64,000 nt of DNA from Brachyhypopomus gauderio (Eukaryota > Chordata > Actinopteri > Gymnotiformes > Hypopomidae): the NCBI RefSeq assembly GCF_052324685.1, contig NC_135225.1:12046503-12110502 (forward strand). The letters are read 5' to 3'. Of the stretch, positions 1-9,771 are shown in pieces (the first letter of the stretch is position 1; each line of letters starts with the position of its first letter). The position numbers and the translations under genes are program-made. The notes below the pieces were generated by a model. The model searched no databases. It had not been told where the DNA came from and saw nothing but the letters and a program-made list of their open reading frames with translations.

Positions 1-174
1 GTTGTAAATTGTAAAAACTCAGTGTGATCCTAAATATGTTATGTGTAGGTCCTTTGTCGGCATCCTAAATGTTTTCTAGCAAATAGTGACTTTAAACAAC
101 TAATCCAGTATCAGACATATGGACATTTCTGGAAATCATTAATTTGTTCTGTAATGCCTCCACCCCTCTTTTAG

Positions 175-3100
175 AAATTGACAAAACTTCATTTAGCATC
201 AACTTTACATTCGAGATCAGTCAAGTGCCTTTGGCTACAAATATTCAATTGAGGAATGGAACATATGTGTTAATTAACAATGCCATCAACAGCTTGGTGA
301 GTGTCAGCTATGTTTATGCTCTGGATTATACTTTGCCTTGGGTCCCAAAATTATTTCCTGCCAAAGATTCCTGAAATTAAAGCCTTCCTATTAAAAAACA
401 TTGGATGAAATTTATTGCATGTAATTAACATGCAATTGTTCTCATAAACATTTTCTTTTCTCAGCTGAACATAATACTGAACAACCCAAATGTTACACCA
501 TTTGTACTCCCACAACTTACTACCTTCTTGTAAGTAAAGAGACACAATTTACATTAATCCTTATTGTCACGTTGAGGACCCCGGCCCCTCCCTTTTGGGC
601 GTGTGTTTACGTTGTCCACGTGCATTGTCTGCGTCTGTGGATTTCCGTGGTTATAGCTATATCGTGTGATAATCTGTCTCACCTGTGACTCGTCTCGTAA
701 TCACGTAGGGCTAATGTGGTTTGTCTATTTAATGTGCGCTCGCGCAGTGTCCTGTGCTCGTCGTTGTCTAATGTTTACACGTTACTGCATCTGTTTCGTG
801 TTCTCCGTGCGTTTTGTGCGCTATATGTTAAGTGTAAATAAAAGTAACGTTTGCTGCAATGTGGGATTCGTGTCTCGTCCTTCTCGCCAGCGCCATCGTT
901 ACACTTATGTTCCCTACTCCTGCATGTTATCAGCATTTTTTTTAATTAGTGCAAAATGGGGAGAGGGACATTTATATTACTAATTCAGTTTTATCTCTGA
1001 GGGACAGTTACACTACTGACATTACAGTTACATTACTGATTCAGTTCAGAATCAGTTTTATTTGTCATACTTTGCACAGGTACAAGGTACGAAATTACGT
1101 CCCCCCGGGCCCACAGTTAAAGCACCAGGAACCCAGAGTCGAGTCAGCCGCAGCGTGTGCACGCGCCACCAGGACTCCACAGGGTGGGGGAGAAACATAG
1201 AGAGATAACATTGGGAGGAGACAAAAAAATATGACCACAGATTATTCTCACAAACAGGACAACAGTCTGTGTGCATGCAAAAAATCCCCATAGCACATAC
1301 AAGCATTGATAACACAGACAGTAAGCAGTGAGAGGCGTGATCCATTCAGTGAGGGAGGGGGAGCCAGAAGCCTGGCACAGAGTTTATGTGTCAAAGTTTG
1401 CGGTGGAAGACGAGAGCCATCTCTGACAGTCTCTGTGTGGAGGTAGGAGCAGGTAACCAAGACGACGACCTTCTGGGAGAAATTTGTTTGGGCGCCAATG
1501 CAGATAAGAAGAATGAAGAATTTAGCAAGGAGCTCGTCCTTGAGCGTTTTGAGCACGAACTCCTCTTAAAGCCGGCTGTCTCCCAACTGATCCAACTTCA
1601 CACGTAGAGCATTGATACCATCCACGATCGTCTCCAAGTTTTTTCCAACAGTCACAGTCTGTGTTCCGACAGCTCTACCCACCGCATCAATAATATGGGG
1701 CACTTGATGTGGATGCTCAATAGCTGACTCCACTCTATCAATTTTCCGATACACCAGGGCAACGCCTAATCCAATCAGCAGAGCCACCGCGATCAAAGTT
1801 CCAAATAAGAACACATCCTCAACATCTTCCAGGGAGAGAGGCACAAGACACATACTATGCCAAGTCCCTCATGAGTCATGCACATATCCAGATGAGAACG
1901 TACCGTCCGGGCATGTGGGTTCTCCCGCACCATGAAAAAATAGTGTCAATTGCGTTGAGAGACCACCTGATCAAATCCATTTTCTTGTTAAAATTTGAAG
2001 AGCAGCGTCAGGTTACAAAGAAAAGACAGAGAGTCTAAGCTGAGCAGGCAAGCGGGAGGGAGTGCAGGAGCAGAGATAAAGTGCGACCGCCTCTCTTGAA
2101 AGCCGGAAGAAGACGTTTCACCTCTGAGGGACAGTTCCATTAATGATATTACAGTTACATTACCGATCCAGTTTTATCTTTTAATTTCTTCCAGGAGTAA
2201 TTATACGGTGATTGTGGCCAGCATAGAATATGACTATATGCCTGGAGATATCAACTCCCCAAGTGGATTTCTATCTCATATACTTCAAGCTAGTGGTTTA
2301 GCATCCACTACTACTTCTGCTACAGCTACCCTGTCATCCCAGTCACCTCTACCTCTGTGAGTGTACTGATACCAAACTAATATTATAGTATATTATGCAT
2401 CTTGCATCTTGCATGCATCTTGTACTAAGAATCCTCATTACATTAACATTACACCATACTTTGATTACACAGGTGAACAAATTTCTAGATTTACATCACT
2501 GGTTGTAATGAAGAAAATTACTGAAGCTTTTTTGTACATTCTCTGTATTTTCATAATGACATTTCAATATTTTTTCTCTCCTGCTTCAGATCTGGGACTG
2601 CAATGATTTATATCGAAGTTGTGATTAAGAACTTCACACACATGCCAAGTGAGACAGAGTTTCTCACAGCCTATGTTCTGCTGGACCCAGTTGTCAAAAC
2701 CCAAGATAAAATCCAAAACCTAAATGACCCTAAGAGTATCCAGAATGCCACCTTGCAAAGTGAGTATTTCACTGGATTAACTGAGGGTCTTTCCTGATTA
2801 CTTTTTAAAGTTCTAAAGATTACATTTGAATGATTTAATTCTTTTAAATTTCACCCAAATGCTCCTTTTATTTTATGCCTTTACACTTTACACGTTTTAT
2901 TTGAGTTAATATATTATGTAACATTTATTCTTTCTGGCAAAGACTTTCCTGGGGTGATTGAGTTGTAATAAACTTTTACTATTCTTATGTGAAGCACTTT
3001 TAATTGCCATTGTGTATGAAAGGTACTATATAAAAAACTTGCATTGCCTATGTAGTTAATGAACAAAATGACAATATTACTGTATATATTGTATGTTGCA

Positions 3101-4661
3101 TCGGAGGACGTCATGAATATTCTTCATCAAAGAATTATCTCAAACAACTATTGCAACTGTCTGCACACACATATAATGCTTCCACCTCTTTTTTAGTAAT
3201 TGACAGCACCTCATTCAGCATCAACTTTGGATTTAAGCTCAACAATGTGCCCATGTCTTCGAAAACTGAACTGAACAAAGAAACATATGATGGACTTCAA
3301 CAAACAACCAACAACTTGGTGAGTGTGAGCTAGAGGTCTGCACTCCTGCGGTAATCCCGCGGGTCCCGCGGGACCCGACAGAATATCTTGCGGCGCGGGA
3401 CAGAATTTAATTGTTATTGGCGGGAGCGGGAGTTGAATTAGTCCAGGCGATGCGGGAGCGGGACCACATATACATGTAGAAAAATCCCGCAAATTAATAG
3501 TCTAGAAAATTATAATAACAACGCAATGATTTCCATGCATAAGGAACAGGACGAAAACAACTAATCATTCAGTAAGTAAGCAATAAACTAATTCAAAATA
3601 TTGGCTAAGAAACTGATCACGTGAACATGAAGTGGGCGTCATTTTGATACAGAAATGGCAGAGACTGTAGACCAGGGGTCGGCAACATTTGAGACATGGA
3701 GTGCCAACTTTAACATGTCCAGTCAATGAGTGTGCCACTATGGCGGCGAGTTTAAATTGTTGACCGAGGAGAGGAGGTGGGGGGGTGTGTAAATGGACAC
3801 AAATTAAGTATTATATCGCAATCGATCGCCAAGTATAAACGCCTCCGCCGTTCGCGCGAGGTGTGCGTGCGGAGTCGCGCTACGGTCACTCGCGAAAGTA
3901 TAATCAATTAATATAATAATTTCTATTAAATTATATATATTTTTGCTGATGCTGGTCCAGCGTGTCGTGTGCCAGTGACTATGCCTCGGCGTGCCAATGG
4001 TGGCACGCGTGCCATAGGTTGCCGACCCCTGCTGTAGACGGTCAACCAGTTTCAGCTGTGGAAAATTCAATTAAAACAGGCGAATACACCACAATTAAGC
4101 CAACTACAGGAAAGTCTGATGTATGGAAGTCATATTCCATTGTAATTAATGGAGAGGGAAATCGGCTTGTTGTGATTGATATCAGAAAGTGTTGGTGTAC
4201 GTCACCTGACGGCAAGTGTTTGGACTGTGGTAAGAAATGGGACAGCGCAATCCATCGCTATATTAATGTTTTAATAAATACATAAGAAAATTTCAAGTAC
4301 TAAATCTAATTAATTCAATTCATATTAGGATTGCGGGCGGGGGGCGACAGAAATGTGTATGTGGCGGGCGGGTGCGGGATTAAAACAAGCAATTTTTTGG
4401 CCGGTGCGGGCGGGAGCGGGACTAAAACAAGCAGGTGAGGGCGGGAGCGGGATTAAAACACGCGATTTTTTTGGCGGGAGCGGGTCTAAAACAAGCGGGA
4501 GCGGGATTAAAAAAGCAGTCCCGCGCAGACCTCTAGTGTGAGCCAAGTTTATGCTTTTTATTATACTTATCTTAGCTTTTGCTCCCAAAATAATTTTCTG
4601 GTAGGAAAGAAAAAGGAAAAAACCCAGCCAAGGGAACATTAGCCCCCACTGTCACAGACAC

Positions 4662-4700
<39 letters not shown>

Positions 4701-5802
4701 GCCCTGCTTCTAGTCTCATGATTTCTGACCCCTTGCACTGCTTTCTTGTTTGACTCTTTTGTTTATCCCTCTGATCCAATGTTGCACATGACTTCTTGTT
4801 CTTGTGTTGCTGACACTGAATGTGTCTACTGCTACCACTGTGCTTCCTATGTCTGCTAGAACTATATGCCTAATGTTTTACAGCTTTACTGCTGTGCTTG
4901 TTTTTTTATTCTTCATGGAGAATTAAGAACTCCAGTTACACACTCACGTCTCACCCACTCCCTGCTATACCACACATTCATCACACACAAGCATTGAGTC
5001 TCAATTTTTACTATTCTGAAATAAAAATTTGAGCAATTAAAATAAATAAAAAAAATTAAATAGTACTTAGCATTTTAAATCATGTAATTAATCTTTTATT
5101 TTCAGATGAACAAAATACTGACCAAGAATCAAAATTTTACTTTCCCATCAGCTAACATCACGTAAGTGATGTACTATTTAAATTAAATCTTCAGCCAAAT
5201 TATTAATTCTGCACTTCATCAACTCAGAGAATAAAGAATGACTGTATAATGATTAAATTTCATTTGTCTGTTTCATGCAGGATTGATAATATGCAGATTA
5301 TGGCTAAGGCACAGTATGTCTATGTGCCGAGTGATATCAACTTCCCAAGTAACTTTCTTGCTGAAATACTTCAAATCACTGGTTTGGCAAGTGGGGGAGC
5401 ATGGTGGGTTCTGGGCATCATTATCCCCTGTGCTATAGCCATCTTTATTGTACCATGCTGGATTCTACTTTGTGTAAGTACCATCAAAGCTTCCAAAGAT
5501 CAAAGTTTCAAAGATGACTATCTGCAAAATAATTTTTGACTAAAACATAGCATTTATCTAAATATCAATATCAGTACAAATAAACAGTAACTGTAGGCAC
5601 CCATTAAGAAGCAATTTAAGTATTATTCTGTTTCATCTGTCCTCTGTTTTGTTCTGTCTGTCTCTCCTTCTCTTTCTGTCTGTGTGTTTCCCTCTGCATG
5701 TCTCAGTGTATACTGTGTGGTTGGTGCGCTGCTATAAGGAGGCGCTACAACAGAAGACGATCCTACAGTATACAGTACACAACACGGAATGGACTATTTT
5801 AA
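175..5802 (+). CDS. SEA-like mucin-type single-pass membrane protein, 3' portion (5' exons lie before the window)
   Basis: Eight exons join in phase: 175-296, 465-529, 2195-2356, 2590-2759, 3197-3318, 5106-5161, 5281-5473 and 5707-5802, ending at TAA 5800-5802. All introns are GT-AG. The encoded part is an extracellular region of repeated SEA-like modules (TSFSINF strand, an N-glycosylation-rich loop such as NFTFPSANIT, then a YVPSDIN/YMPGDIN segment), one hydrophobic membrane span in exon 7 starting WWVLGIIIPC, a cysteine cluster (LLCCILCGWC) and a short basic tail ending TTRNGLF. Exons 1 and 5 are both 122 bp, with equal phases and similar sequence, so the module arose by tandem exon duplication. 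SEA modules are known from mucins and other shed surface proteins; cleavage or shedding here is inference. No GSVVV-type cleavage motif is obvious. The intron between exons 2 and 3 holds a solo LTR and another element, and the 3318-5106 intron holds a hAT element. The exact orthologue is unknown. Confidence 0.72.
565..903 (+). mobile_element. Solo LTR, family 1 (same family as the LTRs at 7310 and 9368)
   Basis: A 339-bp unit starts TGTCACGTTGAGG and ends CATCGTTACA. It is flanked by a perfect 5-bp duplication, CTTAT, at 560-564 and 904-908. It is clearly similar to the reverse complement of the LTRs at 7310-7645 and 9368-9705, including shared stretches such as GTCTATTTAATGTGCGCTCG. An AATAAA lies near 838. 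It sits in an intron of the SEA-like gene, in the same orientation as the gene. It is a solo LTR left by LTR-LTR recombination. Confidence 0.88.
1045..2105 (-). mobile_element. Unclassified interspersed element carrying a small membrane/coiled-coil ORF
   Basis: The block lies between two diverged copies (about 980-1043 and 2117-2175) of a roughly 60-bp segment of the host intron. On the minus strand it ends with AATAAAACTGATTCTG, like the 3' end of a polyadenylated unit, which agrees with the orientation of the ORF at 1566-1853. No RT, integrase or transposase motif was found. The similarity to the fish repeat starting with a CAGAATCAG-type end is from memory. The boundaries are approximate. 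Confidence 0.4.
1566..1853 (-). CDS. 95-aa hypothetical protein with one membrane span and a heptad-like tail, inside a repeat
   Basis: The ORF starts MCLVPLSLEDVEDV, has a hydrophobic segment at about residues 14-34 (GTLIAVALLIGLGVALVY), then an amphipathic stretch with hydrophobic residues at heptad-like spacing (KNLETIVDGINALRVKLDQL) and stops after GDSRL. The family is not recognised. A single-pass protein with a coiled-coil-like tail is what the sequence shows; function is unknown. It lies on the strand expected for the surrounding element. It could be a chance survivor of a longer protein. Confidence 0.3.
   Translation of the reverse strand: MCLVPLSLEDVEDVFLFGTLIAVALLIGLGVALVYRKIDRVESAIEHPHQVPHIIDAVGRAVGTQTVTVGKNLETIVDGINALRVKLDQLGDSRL
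3655..4285 (+). pseudogene. hAT transposase N-terminal remnant, split by a MITE
   Basis: The reading frame begins at ATG 3655 (MAETVD), is interrupted by the MITE at 3673-4031 and its duplicated site, and resumes after 4039 with GQPVSAVENSIKTGEYTTIK followed by SDVWKSYSIV. A tryptophan-containing start such as KSDVWKSYSIV is what the first part of a BED-type zinc finger of hAT transposases looks like. No CxxC...HxxxH finger, DDE catalytic core or hATC dimerisation domain follows. The remaining residues up to 4285 (containing CWCTSPDGKCLDC) may be intron or a decayed continuation. It is not functional. Confidence 0.5.
3673..4031. mobile_element. hAT-type MITE nested in the hAT element
   Basis: A 359-bp unit begins CAGGGGTCGGCAAC and ends GTTGCCGACCCCTG, a perfect 14-bp inverted repeat. 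It is flanked by the 8-bp duplication CTGTAGAC (3665-3672 and 4032-4039). The CAGGGGTCGGCAAC end is a common hAT end in vertebrate genomes. It contains no coding sequence. It entered after the larger hAT element had already settled. Confidence 0.92.
4663..4698. repeat. (AC)n microsatellite
   Basis: About 18 AC units in an intron of the SEA-like gene. Confidence 0.95.
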
Positions 5803-6326
5803 AAAAATTATAGTAAAAAAATCCACAATTTAAATTTGGTCCAAAATATGCTCCAAAAATCAATCAAAGGTGTCTCTTAAAATAATTTAACATGCATTAG
5901 TATGTGTATAAATGTTAACATCTACTAAATCTATTAATAAGTTAGAATCTGTTTGATCATTAATTGTTAATTTATGGTATGTTTTACTGGTGTGGTTCTC
6001 ATGTCTTAATTTAAAATAAAATAAATATATATTAATTAAATTATTATGCATCACTGAGCTGTACTTTTGTGAGTGTTGTGTGTGTGTTTAAATAACCACA
6101 GAACCATTCTGATCAATCGGATACCAAGGTTTTTATAACAGGAACAGGTGTAATATTGTTTAATGAGCCTTATTACCGGTGAATAGTAAATCATTGCAGT
6201 GACCTAATACCTTGGACCAAAATATGTATTTACAACTATGACTAAATTAATGAATAAATATTAATTTATTCTCATTTATAGAATGAGAGGAGTACACCTC
6301 CATGGGCGGTAAACTTTTAAGGTGGA
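5803..6326 (+). other. 3' untranslated/downstream region of the SEA-like gene
   Basis: AT-rich non-coding DNA follows the stop codon. AATAAA-type signals cluster near 6015-6030, a plausible polyadenylation site. No other gene is visible before the solo LTR. Confidence 0.4.
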
Positions 6327-6849
6327 TGTCACGTAGGGCTACGCCCCCCTCTCCTTGCTGTCACTCTGGTGTCTCTGTTCCCCATGTCTGTGCTATTCCT
6401 TGCCAGTTGATCCCGCCCAGCTTGTCTGTTGCCCTGGTTTCCCCTGTCTGCCACGCCCTTGTTATCATCATCCTCACCTGTGTCTAGTTCATTTCCATGT
6501 ATTTATAGTCCCTGTATTTCCCTAGCCCCTTGTCGGTGATTGTGTTCCTGAATCCATTCAAGTGTGTTTATGTGTTCATGCCTGTGTTATCCTGGTTCTG
6601 TGAGTACGTCACTGCCCAGTCGCCCTGTGTTTTCTGTTACTGGTTGTTTCGTTTTGTTCTACGTTCTACCCGTGCTTGATTTCAAAGTGATCGTTCAGTC
6701 ATGTCTCTCCATGTTTCATGTTCGGAGTCCCTCTCTGATCTGACCTCCGCCTTCTTATTTGACCTCGAGTTTGGAATTCCCTTTATTAAATCTCGCTCTC
6801 CTCAGCGTTTGTGTCCGCCTCCTCACTCCGCAGCACGTGCTGCGTTACA
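6327..6849 (+). mobile_element. Solo LTR, family 2
   Basis: A 523-bp unit starts TGTCACGTAGGGCTACGCCC and ends GCTGCGTTACA. The flanks are GTGGA and TTGGA, a 5-bp duplication with one mismatch. It shares its start, the TTTATAGTCCCTGTATTTCCC block and the end region (TCTCGCTCTCCTCAGCGTTT) with the units at 42446-42918 and 44584-45371. It has TG...CA ends and no internal coding region, so it is a solo LTR. Confidence 0.8.
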
Positions 6850-7864
6850 TTGGACTTGAATTGGCTAAGTTAAAGCTAAACTAAAATTAATGACTGTCTG
6901 CCAAATTGGATCAACTTTAATTTAACTGAGTGCAAAAAATATGACCAAAAAGACTAGATGAATGAGAACAAATTTTGACGACGATGACATAAATTAACAA
7001 TGTCACATTAATAATTTCATAAGTGATTAATGTGACACTATTTTGAGTGGTCCTTTTTAGATTAGATTAAATAAACACGCTGCATAGGGAAAATGTAGGC
7101 CTGTGTAAGAGATATTAAATTCTGGATGTCTCTAAACTTCCTCCAACTTCATGAGGACAAAAAAGAAGTTCTCCTCCTGGGCCCTAAGGCCTCAAGACAG
7201 AAAATTCCAGATCTAATGCTTAATCTCGCAGATTACCCCATTACATCTGGCACAGAAGCCAAAAACCTAGGCGTCCTACTCGACTCCAACCTATCGTTTG
7301 ATATATACATGTGACGTTCGGGCGCAGCCAAGGACGAGACACAGAATCCTCGGTTTTTAGGACAGACGTCACTTTTAATCGCCACTGAAGTTGCGCAATA
7401 GCACACGAGAAACATACACAAACACTCAACGTGTAGACTTTAGACAACGACGAGCACAGGACACTGCGCGAGCGCACATTAAATAGACAAACCACGTTAA
7501 CCCCAGGTGATTACGAGACGATTCACAGGTGAGACGGATTATCACACGACATAGCTATCACCACGAAATATCCAGACGCAGACGATGCACGTAGACTACG
7601 TAAACACACGCCCAAAAGGGAGGGGGCGGGGTCCTCAACGTGACAGACGCCCCCTCCAAGGGCACTACCCGTCCTGGGGTGCCAACAGGACCGAGTGCCC
7701 CGAACCCACGACGATGGGCAGATCCGATGCGCTCAGTCCTGCGTCTGGGAGGTGACTGCCCTTGGCGAAGCGTCCATCACGAATCGCCTAGCACACCCTC
7801 CCTGGGAAGACGGGGGAAAAGACGTTAAACACATTCAACGGCACATTCACAAACACACAAACGC

Positions 7865-9338
7865 TCACGCACGCTCACACACAGAGGAATAAACGGGAAA
7901 AGGGGATTTGACACACAGACGGGAAAACTCACAAACATTGGGACTGACAAACATGGAGCACCAGGCTTCGCGCCAGGAGGAGCGCGAGTAGAGGAGAGAG
8001 ATCCGGCGCTGCTGGTGCTGCATTGGGCAGTCCTCCTCCTGCTTTCGCTGCGTTCCCTCCACCGGGTGCAGCGCGGCGGGCTGACGCGCCCGGTGCGGCG
8101 CGGCGGGCTGACGCGCCCGGTGCGGCGCGGCGGTCGTACGCGCCCCGTGCAGCGCGGCGGACGGACTCTCCCCTCGGCTGGCCCTCTGGGATGTCCACTT
8201 CCATTTCCTCCGTCTCGCTGCCACGGCTCCATTCCATGGGCTGCTCCGGGCTGCCACCCCGCAGTCCATGCTCTCTCCTCCTGAGCGATCCGCGGACGGG
8301 GTCCATCTCCCCTTCACAGTCCCCGCAGAACACTCAGAGGAGGGTGGACCGTCCTCCTCCTCCGAGCACAGTTCGCTGTCCGTGTACTCAGAGACGCCTG
8401 AGTACATGGACAGGGGACGGTCGTCTTCCTCCCCGCCCTCTATGACGGAAGAGGGACCTACGGGCGGAGGGGGATAGTCCTCTTCCTCGGACTCCTCCTC
8501 CTCCTCCTCCCCGTAGTCTACGGTGGACGCGTCGTCGAGCGACGGGGGGTAGTCCGCTCCCTCTTCACCGTAGTCCACGGTGGACGCGTCGTCGAGCGAG
8601 GGGGGGTAGTCCACTCCCTCTCCACCGTAGTCCACGGTGGACGCGTCGTCGAACGACGGAGGGTAGTCCGTTCCCTCTCCACCGTAGTCCACGGTGGACG
8701 CGTCATCGAACGACGGAGGGTAGGCGGCTTCCACCTCTTCCTGCTCCTCCCCCTCGCCAGGGGAATCCCCCTCACCGAACTCCTCCTCCGGGGTTGACGC
8801 GGTAGCGCTGACGGTGCAGGCTTCTACCCTCTGAGACGAGAGGGCGTGGAGGGAAGGCATGTGTCTGTCCAGCCAGCCCCTCACTGCCTCCTGGCGGAAC
8901 ACCACCGCCCACTCGGGGCTGGAGGTTTCCCGAGCCATCCTTAGCAGGGCGGCGCACTGCGGGTCTCGTTCCAGCTGTCCTGGCGTTGGCGCGGCATCGC
9001 GGTGCGGGGGTGTTCCCTCCTCCTCACTGCAGGGAGGGTCCTCCCCGAGCTCGCCCTCTGGTGACGTCCCTGTCTCGCCTGACCCGTATAGGCGAGAGCT
9101 CACGGGCAGGCGAGGGATGTCTCTCCCGCCACACCCGTGCAGCCGTCTGGCGATACTCCTCCGCCAGCTCGGGTATGGAGGTCTCCCGAGCTGCGCACAG
9201 CAGGTACGCGCACTCCGGGTCCTCCCTGAGCTGCGCCAGTGTTGGCGAAACCCCGCGGCGTGGGGAAGAAGACGAAGAGCGGGGATGCCGCTTGTTAGGC
9301 TTCTTGCCCTTCTTGGGCTTACTTTTGTAGCCCGGCAT
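7865..9338 (-). pseudogene. Internal protein of the LTR element: basic N-terminus, duplicated module, acidic repeats (frame-shifted)
   Basis: The likely start is ATG 9336-9338 (MPGYKSKPKKGKKPNKRHPR), soon after the 5' LTR. That frame ends at 9024; the reading then continues in the frame open through 7865, so one frameshift lies at about 9080-9120. A module of about 45 residues occurs twice, once in each frame: LAQLREDPECAYLL...ARETSIPEL and PGQLERDPQCAALL...ARETSSPEW. Then come four 19-aa repeats with core YPPSFDDASTVDYG, an E-rich stretch, and a short 9-aa repeat with HRARQPAAP. There is no CCHC knuckle, DTG protease, YxDD or DDE motif. It sits where gag would be, but I cannot assign it to Gag by motif. 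Confidence 0.5.
8513..8740 (-). repeat. 57-bp coding minisatellite, four copies
   Basis: Four tandem copies of a 57-bp unit containing GTAGTCCACGGTGGACGCGT (plus strand) encode a 19-residue acidic repeat on the minus strand. The 57-bp length keeps the frame open. Copies differ by only a few bases. A second short array, about three 27-bp units with GCGGGCTGACGCGCCCGGTG, lies at about 8077-8165 in the same ORF. Confidence 0.85.
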
Positions 9339-9771
9339 GATGGGTGTCTCTGGTAGGCTCGTCGTTCTGTGACGTTCGGGCGCAGCCAAGGACGAGACAC
9401 AGAATCCTCGGTTTTTAGGACAGACGTCACTTTTAATCGCCACTGAAGTTGCGCAATAGCGCACGAGAAACATACACAAACACTCAACGTGTAGACTTTA
9501 GACAACGACGATCACAGGACACTGCGCGAGCGCACATTAAATAGACAAACCACGTTAACCGCAGGTGATTACGAGACGATTCACAGGTGAGACGGATTAT
9601 CACACGACATAACTATCACCCTGAAATATCCACAGACGCAGACGATGCACGTAGACTACGTAAACACACGCCCAAAAGGGAGGGGCCGGGGTCCTCAACG
9701 TGACAATACATAGATAATACTACTAGGATAGCTTTTTTACATCTCTGCAACATTGCCAAGAAATGCATTAT

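Larger units (their letters stand above)
3331..4535. mobile_element. Non-autonomous hAT transposon with GC-rich subterminal repeats
   Basis: The ends are inverted (TAGAGGTCTGC at the left, GCAGACCTCTA at the right) and flanked by a perfect 8-bp duplication, GTGTGAGC (3323-3330 and 4536-4543), typical of hAT. The right subterminal region repeats GCGGGAGCGGGATTAAAAC-like units, and the left end carries related GC-rich blocks. It keeps only the first exon of a BED-finger transposase (from ATG 3655), and that exon is split by a smaller MITE. It lies in an intron of the SEA-like gene, directly after the splice donor at 3319. Confidence 0.88.
7310..9705 (-). mobile_element. Complete LTR retrotransposon, family 1, without protease/RT/integrase
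   Basis: Two similar direct LTRs, 7310-7645 (336 bp) and 9368-9705 (338 bp), both TG...CA in form, flank 1722 bp of internal DNA. The whole is bracketed by a perfect 5-bp duplication, ATACA (7305-7309 and 9706-9710), and interrupts the RT region of a LINE. Internal coding is on the minus strand, so the right LTR is the 5' one. A purine-rich run (GGAGGGGGCG on the minus strand, about 7647-7657) directly before the 3' LTR fits a polypurine tract. The sequence after the 5' LTR (GAACGACGAGCC) is not a primer-binding site I recognise. The LTRs differ by only a few bases and small indels, so insertion looks recent. It must have been mobilised by another element. Confidence 0.93.

Noticed and set aside
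1045-2105. LTR retrotransposon
   Set aside because: No TG...CA ends, no paired LTRs and no clean 5-bp duplication could be found.
7640-9356. Several plus-strand ORFs of 60-165 aa in the LTR element
   Set aside because: They are GC-rich shadows of the minus-strand coding region; the minus strand has the duplicated module and the correct position after the 5' LTR.
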